The notes beneath the pieces are model-generated. The model was not told the origin of the DNA, made no database searches, and saw only the letters and a list, made by a program, of their open reading frames with translations. From positions 5,356,749-5,420,748 of the forward strand of contig CM030938.1 in NCBI GenBank assembly GCA_018136815.1: a DNA stretch of 64,000 nucleotides. The letters are read 5' to 3'. Each line of letters opens with the position of its first letter. The stretch's first letter is position 1. Shown here piece after piece: positions 21,181 through 32,273 of this stretch. A program made the translations under genes and the position numbers. Origin of the DNA: Isochrysis galbana. Lineage: Eukaryota > Haptophyta > Isochrysidales > Isochrysidaceae.

Positions 21181-22329
21181 CCTTGGGGGGGGTACGATAG
21201 GGCCGTCTGAGCTCCTGTGCGACGGACATGACAAACTTCCATCTCACACGCCCTTGCATGATCCACTACTCGTGGAAGCAGCAGAACGCGCTGTGGAACC
21301 CGCAGACCGCCGGCCTCCCAGCCGCCATCAATGACGCTGTGGTGAGAGTGGCGCAGTGATTGTGGCTGTGTGAGTGGGGTGAGACTCAAAGGAATGTTGA
21401 ACACACAAAGGGGACGCGCCAGAGACATCAGGGCTCACAAGGGACTGAGCACGTGGGGCACTGGGGCTGGGGGGAGGCGGAGCACCGGCGGGAACACCGC
21501 CGGCGCGGGCATAGGGCGACGCGGGCTGGGACGACTGGCCCAGAGCTCCACAGGGTGCGGCCATGGGGCGACACTCTGAGAACTCTGGGATAAGGGACGG
21601 AGGACAGCGCGCGGGAAAAAACACACGGGGGCGCGAACAAGGAAAGAAAGGACGCGCACACATGAGAAAACAAGGGAGGGAGATCGAGAGCGATCAACCC
21701 TATCCTAACACGCGGGGGGAGGGAGAGAGATCGGGATCGGAAGATCCCGATCGGACGGAGAAGATTGCGGACCAAACGAAAACAAAACACACGAAGGCGG
21801 GAAAAACAAAGAGAGAGAGCCTCTCTTTGGGAAACCTAAAGGGCGGCTCTCCCCCTGACCGCAACACCCCCCCCGATGGGACACCCAAGAAGGGATTGCC
21901 CATCGCGAAAGGCGGCGAAGGGGGAGACCACATGCAACGGTCGAAATCGTTGGCGGACGGACGCGGATGGACGGACGGAATCACGAGCAAAGAGGGCCGA
22001 CCGACGGGAAATTGGTGCCGGCGTCGGCGTGGAAGTCGCGCGTTCAGGTATCGCCGGTGCAAGGAACCGCCCCCTTGTGTGACCCTGATTCCCCCTCAGG
22101 TGTTGGCCGTTGGATGATATCGTGGCGCTGTTTTACTTCGGTCTTCATCAACTCACTTAAGGGTCTTCGAAAGATTCCCTCCTTATTCCTGTGCGTAACT
22201 GTCACCCCGTCGGATCGTCCGTCGCCCCGTCGCTCTCTTGTCGGCATTCTCTTCCTTGTTCGATCTGTCAGCAGGTTCCTGTGCGTTCCGTGATAAGGAT
22301 ACGTTAGTGTGGAGAGTGTTGACGTGAGT
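21181..22329. other. Spacer, probably decayed element DNA
   Basis: A short plus frame at about 21200-21360 (TNFHLTRPCMIHYSWKQQ, then TAGLPAAINDAVV, TGA) looks protein-like but is unrecognised. 21563-22117 is an open but low-complexity basic frame rich in GGGAGAGAGATCGG-type purine repeats, similar in style to the LTR-like DNA at 18 kb. No real gene is supported. Confidence 0.3.
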
Positions 22330-22871
22330 GTAGTGTCATCTCGTCGGTCCATCGGCCTCTAGCCGTCTGTCGTCTGTCGTTCTTCGTTCGTCGCTCTCTT
22401 TCTCGTTCTCGTTCCCGTTCTCGTCCCTCGTTCTCAACACTACCTCAACACCAAACCTCACCAATCCCTCAGCCCTAGCCTATCAATCCCGATCCGCCCA
22501 GCCATGTCCGCTCCGTCGTCGCGCTCGCCCTCGCCCAAGCCCGTCCTCCCGCCTTCCTCTGCTGAGGAGGTGGTCCAGCCCGTCATTCCATCACTCCCGG
22601 CCTCCTTCGCCGCGCCTTCCGCCGATCGTCTCCCTCTTCCGAATCATCGCATATCGAGCCCGTGGTCATGCTCGATCCGTCATCATGGCTCTGTCGCTCG
22701 CTGCTGTCGCTCGACGCTCCGTCCGCTGCCTTTCCTCTCCTCCCCTCCCTATGTGACTTCTCTCCCTCACTCTAATAATAGAGTTGTCGGAGATCGCAGC
22801 TCACTGCATCTCGCGTGTCTTCGGAATCATTCCCTCCCTTTCGTTGTTGTTGCGGATCGTTTCTCTTTCTT
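22330..22871 (+). mobile_element. LTR-retrotransposon leader and gag head, plus copy
   Basis: A CGTTCTCGTTCCCGTTCTCG-type leader (22400-22430) precedes ATG 22504. The frame begins MSAPSSRSPSPKPVLPPSSA, matching the heads at 17281 (-), 48778 (-) and 50039 (+). The frame runs on into the LTR-like repeat at 22872 and is not intact gag. Confidence 0.5.
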
Positions 22872-23835
22872 CGTTGATTGCCGTTGTTTGCAGGAGATGA
22901 GACGCGTGTCGTCTGCGGTTGCACCCACCGCAACACCCGAGCAGAACTCCTGTAAAAGGGAGAAATGGGTGGGACGATGCGTACAAATAGGTTGCCGCGT
23001 CAAGCTTCCGAATTTGTGCTCAAAGGGCCCACGGGTGCTCTCGTCTTCTATTTTAAGCGTCGCTTTCAACGTTTGGTTTCTCGGTTATCTTTGGTTTCTC
23101 TCGCCTCGTCGCTCTAATTCTGGATTTCTTCTCATTTCGGTTTCTTCGTCCTCTTTCCATGCCGCTCGTCGGGACGACTCGAATTTAGTCGGGGAGTGTC
23201 GTATTTCATACGAAGACAGACTTTTACTTCTAAACCTGTGGGTTATTTTAAGCCTCAAGGTCTCGTCGATTGGTATACCGCCTCTTCTCTTACTTTCTCT
23301 CGGTGTCATCAAACGTTCCATGATCGTCTTTTGCATTCTCTCAGTGTATCGGTCGTAGCTCCCCAGCGAGGTCTGCCCTCGTTGTTCCGACCCCTCTGTC
23401 GCATGTCTGCGCGTCGCTGAATTGCTCTGGTGCCGATGCTTAGCCGTCCGTCCTGGTGTGGTTAGTTTTCGCCCTGTTTGGTTTAGTTTGTGTGGTTCTG
23501 TGTCCTTATCTTTTTGTGGCCGTGTGTTGTAGGCTCCCGTGCCTACCTCGGACCCAAGAAGCTCTCATTCTCATTCTCTCTCTCTTCCACTAGCTCGCTA
23601 GCTAGCCTCGTCCCTACTTGCCGACGCCACGCGTTGCAACCCTCCGACCGTAAGTCTACCTCCTCGCTCGAAGCGCTCGATGGCAGACACTCTCAGACCC
23701 GACTTCTACTTTGATCTGTCAGACATCTTCCCGGAAGCAACAATCAACGAACCTTCTACGACCGCGTCAGCTGCCGGCTCGATCTCGATCGAACGGCCCT
23801 CTGCCTATGAGCCTATAGTCATCGCGTGTTCGACA
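22872..23835 (+). mobile_element. 960-bp LTR-like repeat, copy 1
   Basis: Alignable end to end with 43247-44199, from CGTTGATTGCCGTT to GCGTGTTCGACA, with only point changes and small indels. It contains an ORF head at 23680 (MADTLRPDFYFDLSDIFPEA) shared with copies at 44050 (+) and 57175 (-). At the second locus it lies directly after a Copia RNase H end, the position of a 3' LTR. Here it may be a solo LTR inserted in a gag-like frame. LTR ends and target-site duplication were not proved. Confidence 0.6.
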
Positions 23836-24099
23836 CACACCCATCCCCTCCCTGGGCCTCCACCCCCCACGGTCACCGAACTCCCATGCCCCATACATGG
23901 AGCGAAGGCCTGCAGAGGCGGGCCGGTGGGCAGCCAGCGCGCCCGCCACCCGCCACCCACCGTCTCGCGCCAGACTTAGAAAACCTTTAGAACCACCTTA
24001 AGCGTACACCAAGGCACATGGGGACTATGAGCCCCTTCTAATACAAAACTCCAGACAACTCTCCTCTCTCGCCTCTGCTCGCGCTCCGTCGGTTTCTCT

Positions 24100-25194
24100 C
24101 CCCGACGGCCCGGCGAGGAGATTCACCTAGATTCTTCTTGTTCCTCCCTTTCTTTTCCTCTCCTCTCCTGCGAAAGAGGAACGAGGGAGCGCGCGCGCTG
24201 CCAAACTCTTCTACGTCTCTCTGTGGGCCCCCCCCAATCAAACTACTCTCGGACCATTCCCATTCTCGTCGCACACTCTCCCTTTATATCATGATTTCTT
24301 TACCCCTACTGCGCGCTCTCCCCACGCATTGTTGCCCTTTCCGCCCTCGCTTCTTATTGTCTGACTCTCCCCTTCTCTTCCTGTAGAGACTCGAGATAGA
24401 GATATGAGTCCGCCTCCTTCACCCTCTCCTCCGTTCGTCGTTGCTTCTTTCTCAAGTGTGTGGCGGAGGCAGCGACTCCCTCCCTCGGGGCCCTCACACC
24501 ATATCCCATGAAATGGAAGAGAAGTCTAGTGTAACCCCACCCCCTCTTCCCCCCTCTCCCCCCTCCCGCCGCGTGCGTCGCGCCCCCCCCCCCCGGCGAT
24601 CCCAAAATACAAAATACTTCTCCTCTTGGTGTACAACCCTCTACTCTCCGTCTCCCCCCCGCCCCCCCGCACACTCCACGAAGAGAGACGAGGACAGAGA
24701 GTAACGTACTCTATTACTTCTTCTTCCTCCTCCGTCCCCCCCCCCCCCCCCTCCCCCCCAATATTGTAGTCGGTGGATGACCCCCCCCGCCCCCCCCCCT
24801 CCTTCTCTCCCTCCTCTCTTCATCCTTTCTCTCTTCCCCTCCCCCCCCTTCCTCTTCTCTCTTCTCTCCTCCTCTTCCCTCTCTCTCCCCACAGCCCACC
24901 ACGCTGCTGCGCGCGCCTGCCCCGCGCCGCCGCCGCCCCTCTCTCCTCTTCTCTCTTATTCTCTCCTCTCTCTCTGCTCCCTCCACCTCCTCTCTCCCCC
25001 GCTCCCCTTCCCCTTCTCTCACCCAAACATCTCGTAGATATTCTCTGAGGGAGTACACCCGCGATCCTCTCTCTATTATATCATTATATCCCCTCTCTCC
25101 ATCTTCTCTGTCTCCCCTTTTCCTTCTTCTCCGCTATATCCCCAGAGACTACCCCGGCGGCACATCCCCTCTCTCCCTCTCCGTCTTCCCTCTC
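24100..25194 (+). other. Long polypyrimidine tract upstream of PGK
   Basis: About 1.1 kb of almost pure C/T on the plus strand, with C-runs of 10 or more (about 24588, 24737, 24783). The open frames here are low-complexity artefacts. The tract continues through the first PGK intron. TTATATCATTATAT at 25076-25089 is the only AT-rich, promoter-like element before ATG 25195. Confidence 0.6.
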
Positions 25195-27851
25195 ATGTCG
25201 CTCAGCAAGTGCGGCCATGTTCCCCCCCCCCTCCTTTCTGGCCGGCGGGGGCAGACCCATCCCTCGTACACGCGCCCGCCATGCACGACCCCGGGCCCCT
25301 CTGCTCCTCTCCACCCCCTCCCCCCCTCTCGTTCTCCTCCCTCAACAAGAACAAGACAGAAGTCTCCTCCCTTCCCCTGCCCTTCCCTCCGCTTTGCCCT
25401 TCTCCTGGACTCCCCCGCCCCCTCTCTCCCCCGTCGGTCGCGCGCGACCCTCTTTCACGCTCCCTCGCCAGCCCTAACCCATTCGCCCCACTCATCCCCC
25501 TCTCATCCCCCTCTCATCCCCCTCTCCGCCAGGGTCTCGATCAAGGATGTCGACGTGAAAGGCAAGCGAGTCCTCATCCGCGTTGACTTCAATGTCCCGC
25601 AGGACAAGAAGGACCCGTCGGTCATCACTAACACCGCGCGCATCGATGGTGCCATGCCAACTATCAAGCATTGTCTTGATAACGGCGCCAAGGCTGTTAT
25701 CCTCATGTCGCACCTTGGCCGGCCCGATGGACTACCCAAGCCTGAGTTCTCACTGGTGCGTGTAGCTCGCTCGCCCAAGAGGAGTTGCCCTCGAGCCGGC
25801 GACGATGTCCTCCAGCCATGGGCGCAGCCTGCGGACTGGCAAGCGCCCTTCTTCGCGCCCGGCCACACCGGCTTACATCATTGGTCCCGCGGTGCGACTG
25901 CAGGCCCCCGTTGCCAAGTGCCTTGAGACCATTGCCGGGAAACCGGTCACGTTCCTAAAGGACTGCGTGGGCACCGAGGTGGAGGCGGCGTGTGCTGACC
26001 CGGCTCCTGGTTCGCTCATCCTCCTTGAGAACCTTCGATACCACGTCGAAGAAGAGGGTGAGCGCGCCCGCTCCACCCGGGGACGTGACAGCCAGCCCAC
26101 GCTCGCGGCCCACAATGGAATTGTTTCTTGCGCTGTGTCCTCGACAGCACACGGCTGCGCTTTCACCCGGCGTGGCGCACCATGTTGGAGCACTCCAGAG
26201 TTGCGCTTCACAATCTTGGGCCTTGCCCATGCTACCCCTTTAAGGCAAGGGCGTTGACGAGTCGGGCGCCAAAGTGAAGGCCGACCCGGAGAAGGTCAAG
26301 GCGTTCCGCGAGTCGCTGGCAAAGCTAGGTGATGTGTATGTATCGGACGCCTTTGGCACAGCACACCGCGCGCACTCCTCCATGGTCGGCGACGGCTTCA
26401 CCATCAAGGCGTCTGGCTTCCTCGTCGCCAAGGAGCTCGAGGTAATTCGACCTGCCCTCGCGCCAGAGCACGGCAGGGGCGGGGGCCGAACAGTGCCGCA
26501 ACCACTAGCAACTTCCCGAGGCCTCTCTCAGCCGCCTGCCCATGCCCAAAGCTTAGGCCTTCGGCAAGGTGCTCGACGCGCCCATGAAGCCCGTGCTTGC
26601 CATTCTTGGAGGTGCGCCGACTAAGGCTGGGCTACGTTCAATGCGCCTTCTGGTTGCTGTATCGCCCAGAGAGCCCGCGGTCCCGCGCTCTAGCATCATG
26701 CCCTTAGAAGCAGAAGCTCACTCCGCACCCACGCTACCACATCTTGTGTGCTCACCCAGGCGCCAAGGTGTCAGACAAGATCCAGCTCATCAAGAACATG
26801 CTCGACAAGGTCGACAAGATGATCATTGGCGGCGGCATGGCCTACACCTTCCTTAAGGCAAGACCAGAGCAAGCGTTACTGCGCTCTGCGCCATGCTCGC
26901 CCCACCGCGCTGCCCACCATACTTGTGAACTGTGCGTCTGCCTGGCTGCATGCCTTTTCCTCGGCAGTCCCACCCGTCCTCACCCTCCACGCTTGCAGGT
27001 GCTCCATAACATGCCGATCGGCACTTCACTCTTTGACGAGGAGGGCGCGAAAATTGTGCCACAGATCATGGAGGATGCCAAGGTGTGAGCGCGCGGACGA
27101 GGCGGCTGCCCCCAAAACATGCGCGGCGAATCGTGGTGCGCGCATGAAACGCACGCGCTTCTCATACCCCACCCCTTGCGCGCGCTTCAGGCCAAGGGTG
27201 TCGAGATCACGCTCCCAGTCGACTTCGTCACCTCGTCTAAGTTTGGTGAGGACGGTGAGATTTCGTCGGCTGTGCTTGAAACTGGCATTCCCGACGGCTT
27301 CATGGGCCTAGACTGCGGTCCCAAGTCGATCGCACTCAACAAGGAGGTGTGCCATGCAGGGCGGGGCATGTCGTGCACTCTCACCTCCTTGTTTGCGCCC
27401 TCCGCGGCTGTTCTCCATGTTCTTTAGGCCGCGAGCCTCCCACTCACTCACGGCGTGCGGGATGCAGGTCATCATGTCCTCCAAGACCATCATCTGGAAT
27501 GGCCCGATGGGCGTCTTCGAGATGCCTTCCTTCGAGAACGGCACCAAGTCGATGATGGATGCCGTCGTCGAAGCAACAACCAACGGCGTTGTCACCGTCA
27601 TTGGTGGCGGCGACACTGCGACTTGCTGCAAGAAGTACGGCACCGAGGACAAGGTGAGATGGGCCACCCGCGTCTCCGCGAGGGCCGCCTGCTGATCACC
27701 GTAAGCTCCCGCCGCCGCAATGCCTCGCCGCGCCAAACGCATGCCTTGCTCCTTTTCACAGGTCACGCACGTGTCCACCGGCGGCGGCGCTTCGCTCGAG
27801 CTCCTCGAGGGCAAGGTGCTCCCAGGCGTGGCCGCGCTGTCCGACAAGTAG
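25195..27851 (+). CDS. PGK: Phosphoglycerate kinase, ten exons
   Basis: Exons: 25195-25208, 25533-25755, 25904-26057, 26245-26441, 26557-26611, 26760-26857, 26999-27082, 27191-27346, 27468-27653 and 27762-27851, totalling 418 aa, the family length. Exon 1 is 14 nt (MSLS plus two bases of K) and splices to [14 protein letters not shown]. Family motifs follow in order: [29 protein letters not shown]-like [72 protein letters not shown] and [16 protein letters not shown]. It transfers phosphate from 1,3-bisphosphoglycerate to ADP in glycolysis. There is no targeting peptide, so a cytosolic enzyme is inferred. Intron 6 is GC-AG (AAG|GCAAGA). All phases are consistent and no defect is seen. Confidence 0.95.
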
Positions 27852-28499
27852 GCCTTCACATTCAGCTCGCACCGCTGCGAGTGTTCGAGCGCAATACGAT
27901 ACGTAGACGAGCGATTTGATGCTGTTGAGGCCAACACCGAGGCTGAGAGCCTACGGTCCGAGCCGCGCGGCACTTAGTGCGCACAGTCCCTCCAAGAAGA
28001 TCAGGATGCTGACGGTCTCTGACCCGCTCCTCCCGCCTTCCGGGGACGTGAAGAGGAGAGCAGCGCCTGATTGTGGCTGCCATAAGGGTACAGACCCTTT
28101 TTTTGTGTCAGCCGAGGGCGATCGGTACGGAGCTCATCGTCTCAATGGTTGGGCCGCTTGTGAAATCGGCCGACTAGCGCTCGCTGCTTGTGTGGAGACT
28201 AGTAGAGACCGGGCGCACCCGCACTACTTTAGGGATTTGACGCCGTCGATGGCATCGACGGCGCCCGGTGTGCATCGCGAGTAAGCAATTCGTGCAGAGC
28301 AAAGGGTTACGACCAAGCGGCGATAGTATACGAACAAGCACCCCGCACGTATTGCATCCACATCCCTTGTGTTTACACATTCAGTGGCGTCATGTCAAGT
28401 TGCAAGTTAGCTTAGTTTGCGCTTGTGAATGAAGGTTAGGTGTGGCATGGCACGACGAATGACATTCGAATGAACACGCTTTTTGAGGGGGACACGGGA
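27852..28499. other. Intergenic region, no gene seen
   Basis: 3' flank of PGK. No convincing frame, RNA gene or repeat is recognised apart from GGCATCGACGGC-type short palindromes near 28243-28262. Confidence 0.35.
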
Positions 28500-28650
28500 C
28501 ACCAACAAAGTATAAGTTTATGTTTATACTTATACTCAGAATGCGCTCACCCTTGGTGGGGCACGAGCCCCCCCGCCCCCCTCTCCACTCCTTCATCCCT
28601 GATTGGGGGAATGAACTACCAACCCACCTGACGTGCCACTTGGCATGCAA
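28500..28650 (-). repeat. Dispersed repeat A, copy 2 (inverted)
   Basis: GTATAAGTTTATGTTTATAC (28510-28529), GGGGCACGAGCCCCCC, CTCTCCACTCCT and GGCATGC correspond in reverse complement to the ends of the copies at 7798 and 31335. The AT-rich end is a short palindrome. Confidence 0.5.
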
Positions 28651-28691
28651 GACTAGGCACTACACTGCTAGCCCAGACCCTCCCCGAGGTG

Positions 28692-29230
28692 TCGTTCCGT
28701 CAATTGTGGGACATCAGTCGAATTGAGCGATCGAATGTCCACAGAGCTCTATTTTAAAATTAAATGCAGACTAGCATAACAACTTTTTTTCTCTGCTTTC
28801 CCCCGCGGCGCATGGGGGACGCCGTGTCGGCGCTTTTCCCTTGCGTTTCATCTAAGGCTGACAACTACATAAACACACCGTTTAAGAGATATTTTTCATG
28901 GAGCACCTGTGATTACTTGCAGTCACATCGGTGCACGCCGTGCATGGGCACGGCGCGATGTGCATCGGTCCCCCCGCGGAGACGCCGTACGTGCGTATTT
29001 CAACTTGTTCCCTCTGCGTACCCTAATGCCCACAACTACGTAAACTAGTCGTATAAGAGATGTTTCTTTACGCAGAACGTGTGATGACTTGCAATCACAT
29101 TGTGCACGCCGTGCACGGGCACGGCGCGATGTGCATCGGCCTCCCCCGCGGGGGCGCCGTGCGTGCGCATAGCAACTTCCAGGAAGGTGCACGCCGTGCG
29201 TTCACTCTTTCCGCGGGGGAACTCTGGGCG
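28692..29230 (+). repeat. Dispersed repeat C, copy 2, with 172-bp satellite
   Basis: The head (28697-28732) matches 20890-20925. Units then start at about 28801, 28974 and 29146 (partial). Each has CCCCGCGG...GACGCCGTGCGTGCG, an AACTACGTAAAC-like middle, GTATAAGAGAT, a GTGATTACTTGCAGTCACAT-like segment and GTGCACGCCGTGCA.GGGCACG. Several segments are palindromic. No coding function is seen. Confidence 0.65.
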
Positions 29231-29628
29231 CAGAGGGCGGTCGGGAACCGTGGGGACACCCCCTGGGACCGGGGAAGTATTACCGTATATTGCGAAAACA
29301 CTAACGTAAACAACTGGCAGGCCTTTTGGTCTCTCCCCCCCCCGGGTCCCCTCCCGCAGTCTCCCCCTCCCCCTCTCATCGACCTACCAGAGAGAGAAGG
29401 CTCCTACTGCCTGCCTCCCTCCTCCCTCCTCGCTCACCCTCCAGCTCTCTCCTCGGCCTCGTCTTCCTCGCGATGGTGGCGACTCGGCGCGCATCCGTAC
29501 GGTCCTCCGTCCTCTCCTCTCGTGCTCCTGCTCACTGGTTTCGTTCGACTCGCTCGACACGGCCACCTGTCGAGTGGACGCCGAGCGCAAGCGCTGCTCG
29601 CACGACTCGTTCCTCCTCCTGCTCCAAG

Positions 29629-29833
29629 GGCGTCCCCGCGGGGAGCCCGAGAGAAATGCTCATCATGCGCATAACGAAACCCTTTTGCTCATCGGTGACG
29701 GCGTGGAAACTTTCATGCGCACGCACGGCGTCCCCGCGGGGAGCCCGAGAGAAATGCTCATCATGCGCATAACGAAACCCTTTTGCTCACCGTGTGGAAA
29801 CTTCCATGCGCACGCACGGTGTCCCCGCGGGGG
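29629..29833 (+). repeat. Tandem repeat, units of 98 and 91 bp
   Basis: Two nearly identical units (29629-29726 and 29727-29817) begin GGCGTCCCCGCGGGGAGCCC and end CATGCGCACGCAC. A third starts at 29818 and is cut. Unit 2 lacks 7 bases in the middle. The CCCCGCGGGG palindrome is shared with the satellite at 28.8-29.2 kb. Confidence 0.75.
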
Positions 29834-29930
29834 CCACGTGCGCGCTGTTGAGTGTGTATCCGATGGTTCGAGACCCCTTACGAGGTACGAGGGTCGTGAA
29901 CCTATAACCTATTCCTATTCGGAGTGCGTT

Positions 29931-30476
29931 CTATGACCGGTATGCGGTGGAATGTGTAATTGTCGAATTCTTTCTACCTTGTAGAAGTCTCCTATTAGTT
30001 ATGTACCTCCATGCAATTAGGTATAGGGCTTTGAGGCTGGCAGGCGTCGTTGTGTTCGGGTAGGCGAAGAGTCTATCCTTAGTCTTTTGCCTTTTCGTTC
30101 TTTCTTTCTCGGGTAGTGCGATTCTTGCCACAGCTTCGATGGTCTCGAATATAGATAGGTAGTGTGGAAGGACACCTTGCTAGGCGGGTGGAGTTCTCGC
30201 GGTGTTTGCCGCACAATCTCCTTGATGTTCTTTCGCGAAATCCTCGAATGCATGAACCGCCATTTGATGCTATCTAGCACGCCTTCGTCGACGCCGGCGC
30301 AGGACATAGACGTGGCGTTGATTAGACAAGGCGTGTTGTAGTTCTTTGCTTTGGTCTCCTTCTCGAAGATTTGCATCTTTTCGAGGATTGCTTTGATTGA
30401 TATACTCGCGGAACGAATCACATCCAATATCCAATGACGGCGAAGTCGACGTAAAACGTAAAAGCTATAGAACTCG
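29931..30476 (-). other. Unrecognised minus open frame
   Basis: The frame between about 30470 and 30017 is less GC-biased than its surroundings and contains HWILDVIRSASISIKAILEK and NYNTPCLINATSMSCAGVDE. It looks protein-like but has no recognised domain and no ATG of its own; upstream it merges with a MERA-family repeat. It could be an exon of that element or an old insertion. Confidence 0.25.
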
Positions 30477-30680
30477 CCACCCGGCCGGCTCCATGTCCAT
30501 GCTCCATGCCGTGTCGTCGCGTTGCTCCGCCCCGCGCGCTCGCGCGGGGGTGGTTTGGATGTGCTGGATGTGCTGTGAGAGGGCACTCTGGCGAGCCGCC
30601 TCTGGCGGCGTGGGGCGTCCCAGGTGGGGCGCAGTGGCGAGGGTCGCCTAGGGCTCGGGAGCGGTCGTGGCACGCTCCAT
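30477..30680 (-). pseudogene. MERA-family ORF head, copy 4, with nonsense codon
   Basis: ATG 30680 (minus) opens MERATTAPEP and hits TAG at codon 11. The same frame then continues with the family sequence (GRPTPPEAAR). DNA identity to the copy at 6383 is high over about 150 bp, in opposite orientation. The upstream box is degenerate here (AATTAGTTTGACTTGCTATG). Confidence 0.55.
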
Positions 30681-30699
30681 ACATAGCAAGTCAAACTAA

Positions 30700-31334
30700 T
30701 TAATTTCTTAATAGTCTCTCCGCACACGCGGCCGTGGACCCTCTACTTTCTACTCACGCAGCAAAACTTTCTACACCCCCACTCTCCCGGCCCTTTCCCC
30801 CCCGCCATCAGGCGACTCCCCCCGTGCACTACTAGGGGGATAGGGGAAAAGGGCTTAGATATGGTCGGTGGCCCGCGCCCCCCCCCCCCGGTGATCCGTT
30901 CCCCCCTTCCTCCTATGCCTACCGGGCTGGCGGCGTCCTCATTCCCGACTTATCCTGTATACAGGTGCGGGACTTACATATTCTTCGGTGGGCGGTGCCC
31001 TCGCTCCGCCCACCCCCTTCTCCGCGCTCTCTCTCCCCTCTCCTGCACGCGCGATGGCGCGCGCCTGCGACAGGCCTGCAGCTGCCTCTGGCGACCCCTG
31101 GAGGCTCCTGGAGGCCAGCTCAAGGGGCAGAGGAGGCTGGGACTGGGCCCTGGTCTCCCCTGCCTCTCCCTCGCTGGCGCTCCTGGGCCTCAGGGGCCCC
31201 CACTCTGCACCTGTCTGCCTGTCGAACAGGGGGGAGGGGGAGTTGGAGCGATGGGCTGGCCACGACAGGCCAGGACGCGCGAGGCAGCGAGGCAGGCGAG
31301 CCTGCCACTTAGAGAGTGGGTCAGCAGGGCAGTG
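30700..31334. other. Spacer, no gene seen
   Basis: C- and G-runs (30785-30900) and a GC-rich stretch 31060-31200 with GGCAGAGGAGGCTGGGACTG, related to GGCAGTGGAGGCTGGGGCTC at 11957-11976. Open frames here are compositional. Confidence 0.35.
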
Positions 31335-31489
31335 GGCTTCTGGCAAGCCATCAGGCGTGCCAGGAGCATGGTTGGATCCTCCCCCATGGCAGGGGAGGAG
31401 TGGAGAGGGGGGGGGGGGCTCGTGCCCCCCCATGGGCGAGCTAAGTATAAACTTAGTTGCATAGCAAGTCAAACTATAACAATAGTTTT
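31335..31489 (+). repeat. Dispersed repeat A, copy 3, joined to the AAACTAT palindrome
   Basis: 31335-31460 matches 7798-7925 (AAGCCATCAGGCGTGCCAGG, GGCAGGGGAGGAGTGGAGAG, TGCCCCCCCATG). It runs directly into TAAACTTAGTTGCATAGCAA and then AAACTATAACAATAGTTT at 31471-31488, the same box that precedes MERA heads. The box and repeat A therefore co-occur, which suggests one composite element. Confidence 0.55.
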
Positions 31490-32273
31490 CCGGGGGGGGG
31501 GATAGGAAATCACAGTCTCTCGAGGTCCCAGGGGGGGAAAGGGCGGAGAGAAAACTGAAAACCCAGAACCTAAGGTTTCAGTCTCTCGTTGGTACCACTT
31601 CATAACATGTCGGGAGGCAAGAAACGCTCTGCCGCCCACCATTTGGGCGGGGAAACGCTAAGAAAGAGAAAGAGTTTGGTTCAAGAGCGTCTTCACAGTC
31701 AACGTTGGAACTTTGCACTCACAAGCTGATGGAGACACGAATATACTCTATGACGCAGAGTCTGAGATCAAACAATTGAGAATCTGGAGAGGGTATCAGG
31801 TATCGCCGCTTGACACAATGTGGTCTTGCCCCTTGCCAAGGCACGAAACGCCATTCGGTTCGCGCGATTAGCCGCGCTACCCCGGCCGGTCGCCGCCGCT
31901 GACGAGGTTGATTTAGATCGGAACAGTTCCCGCGAGGCACCTTCAATCTACTAAATGTCTGCAAGACGCCGGCCCTGAAAATTGTACCATCGCGCTAAGA
32001 AGCACGGAGCCCCTTAATGGGCTTGCACGACGGCGGGCGCGTCCGAGGGGAAACAAAAAAACGGTCGCGCAAGGTCAGGACAAGAGCGTGCAACGTCAAT
32101 GCCTGCTGAGAGTGGAGTGGATGGTGTTATGCCTCGTCCCAAGGCGAGAGGCTCCAACCACCCACTCTCCACCTACCAACTGCAAGCCGCACGACCCTCT
32201 CGAGGTTGTCGACGACCTGTTTCTTGTCTTGCTAGCCCGAGTCCTTAAAGGAGATGGGTAGATCTCGACGAGC
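31490..32273. other. Intergenic region, one small basic ORF
   Basis: ATG 31609 opens a 41-codon basic frame (MSGGKKRSAAHHLGG) of unknown meaning. The remainder shows no gene, RNA or clear repeat. Confidence 0.3.

Noticed and set aside
21563-22117. 184-aa basic ORF
   Set aside because: Low-complexity purine-rich DNA resembling LTR sequence; no domain and the opposite strand is equally open.
24641-25058. Arg/Glu-rich or Ser/Pro-rich ORFs at 24.6-25.1 kb
   Set aside because: Pure composition effect of the polypyrimidine tract; no domain or splice logic.
28801-29833. CRISPR array
   Set aside because: Units are long, contiguous and without regular unique spacers; the genome is eukaryotic.
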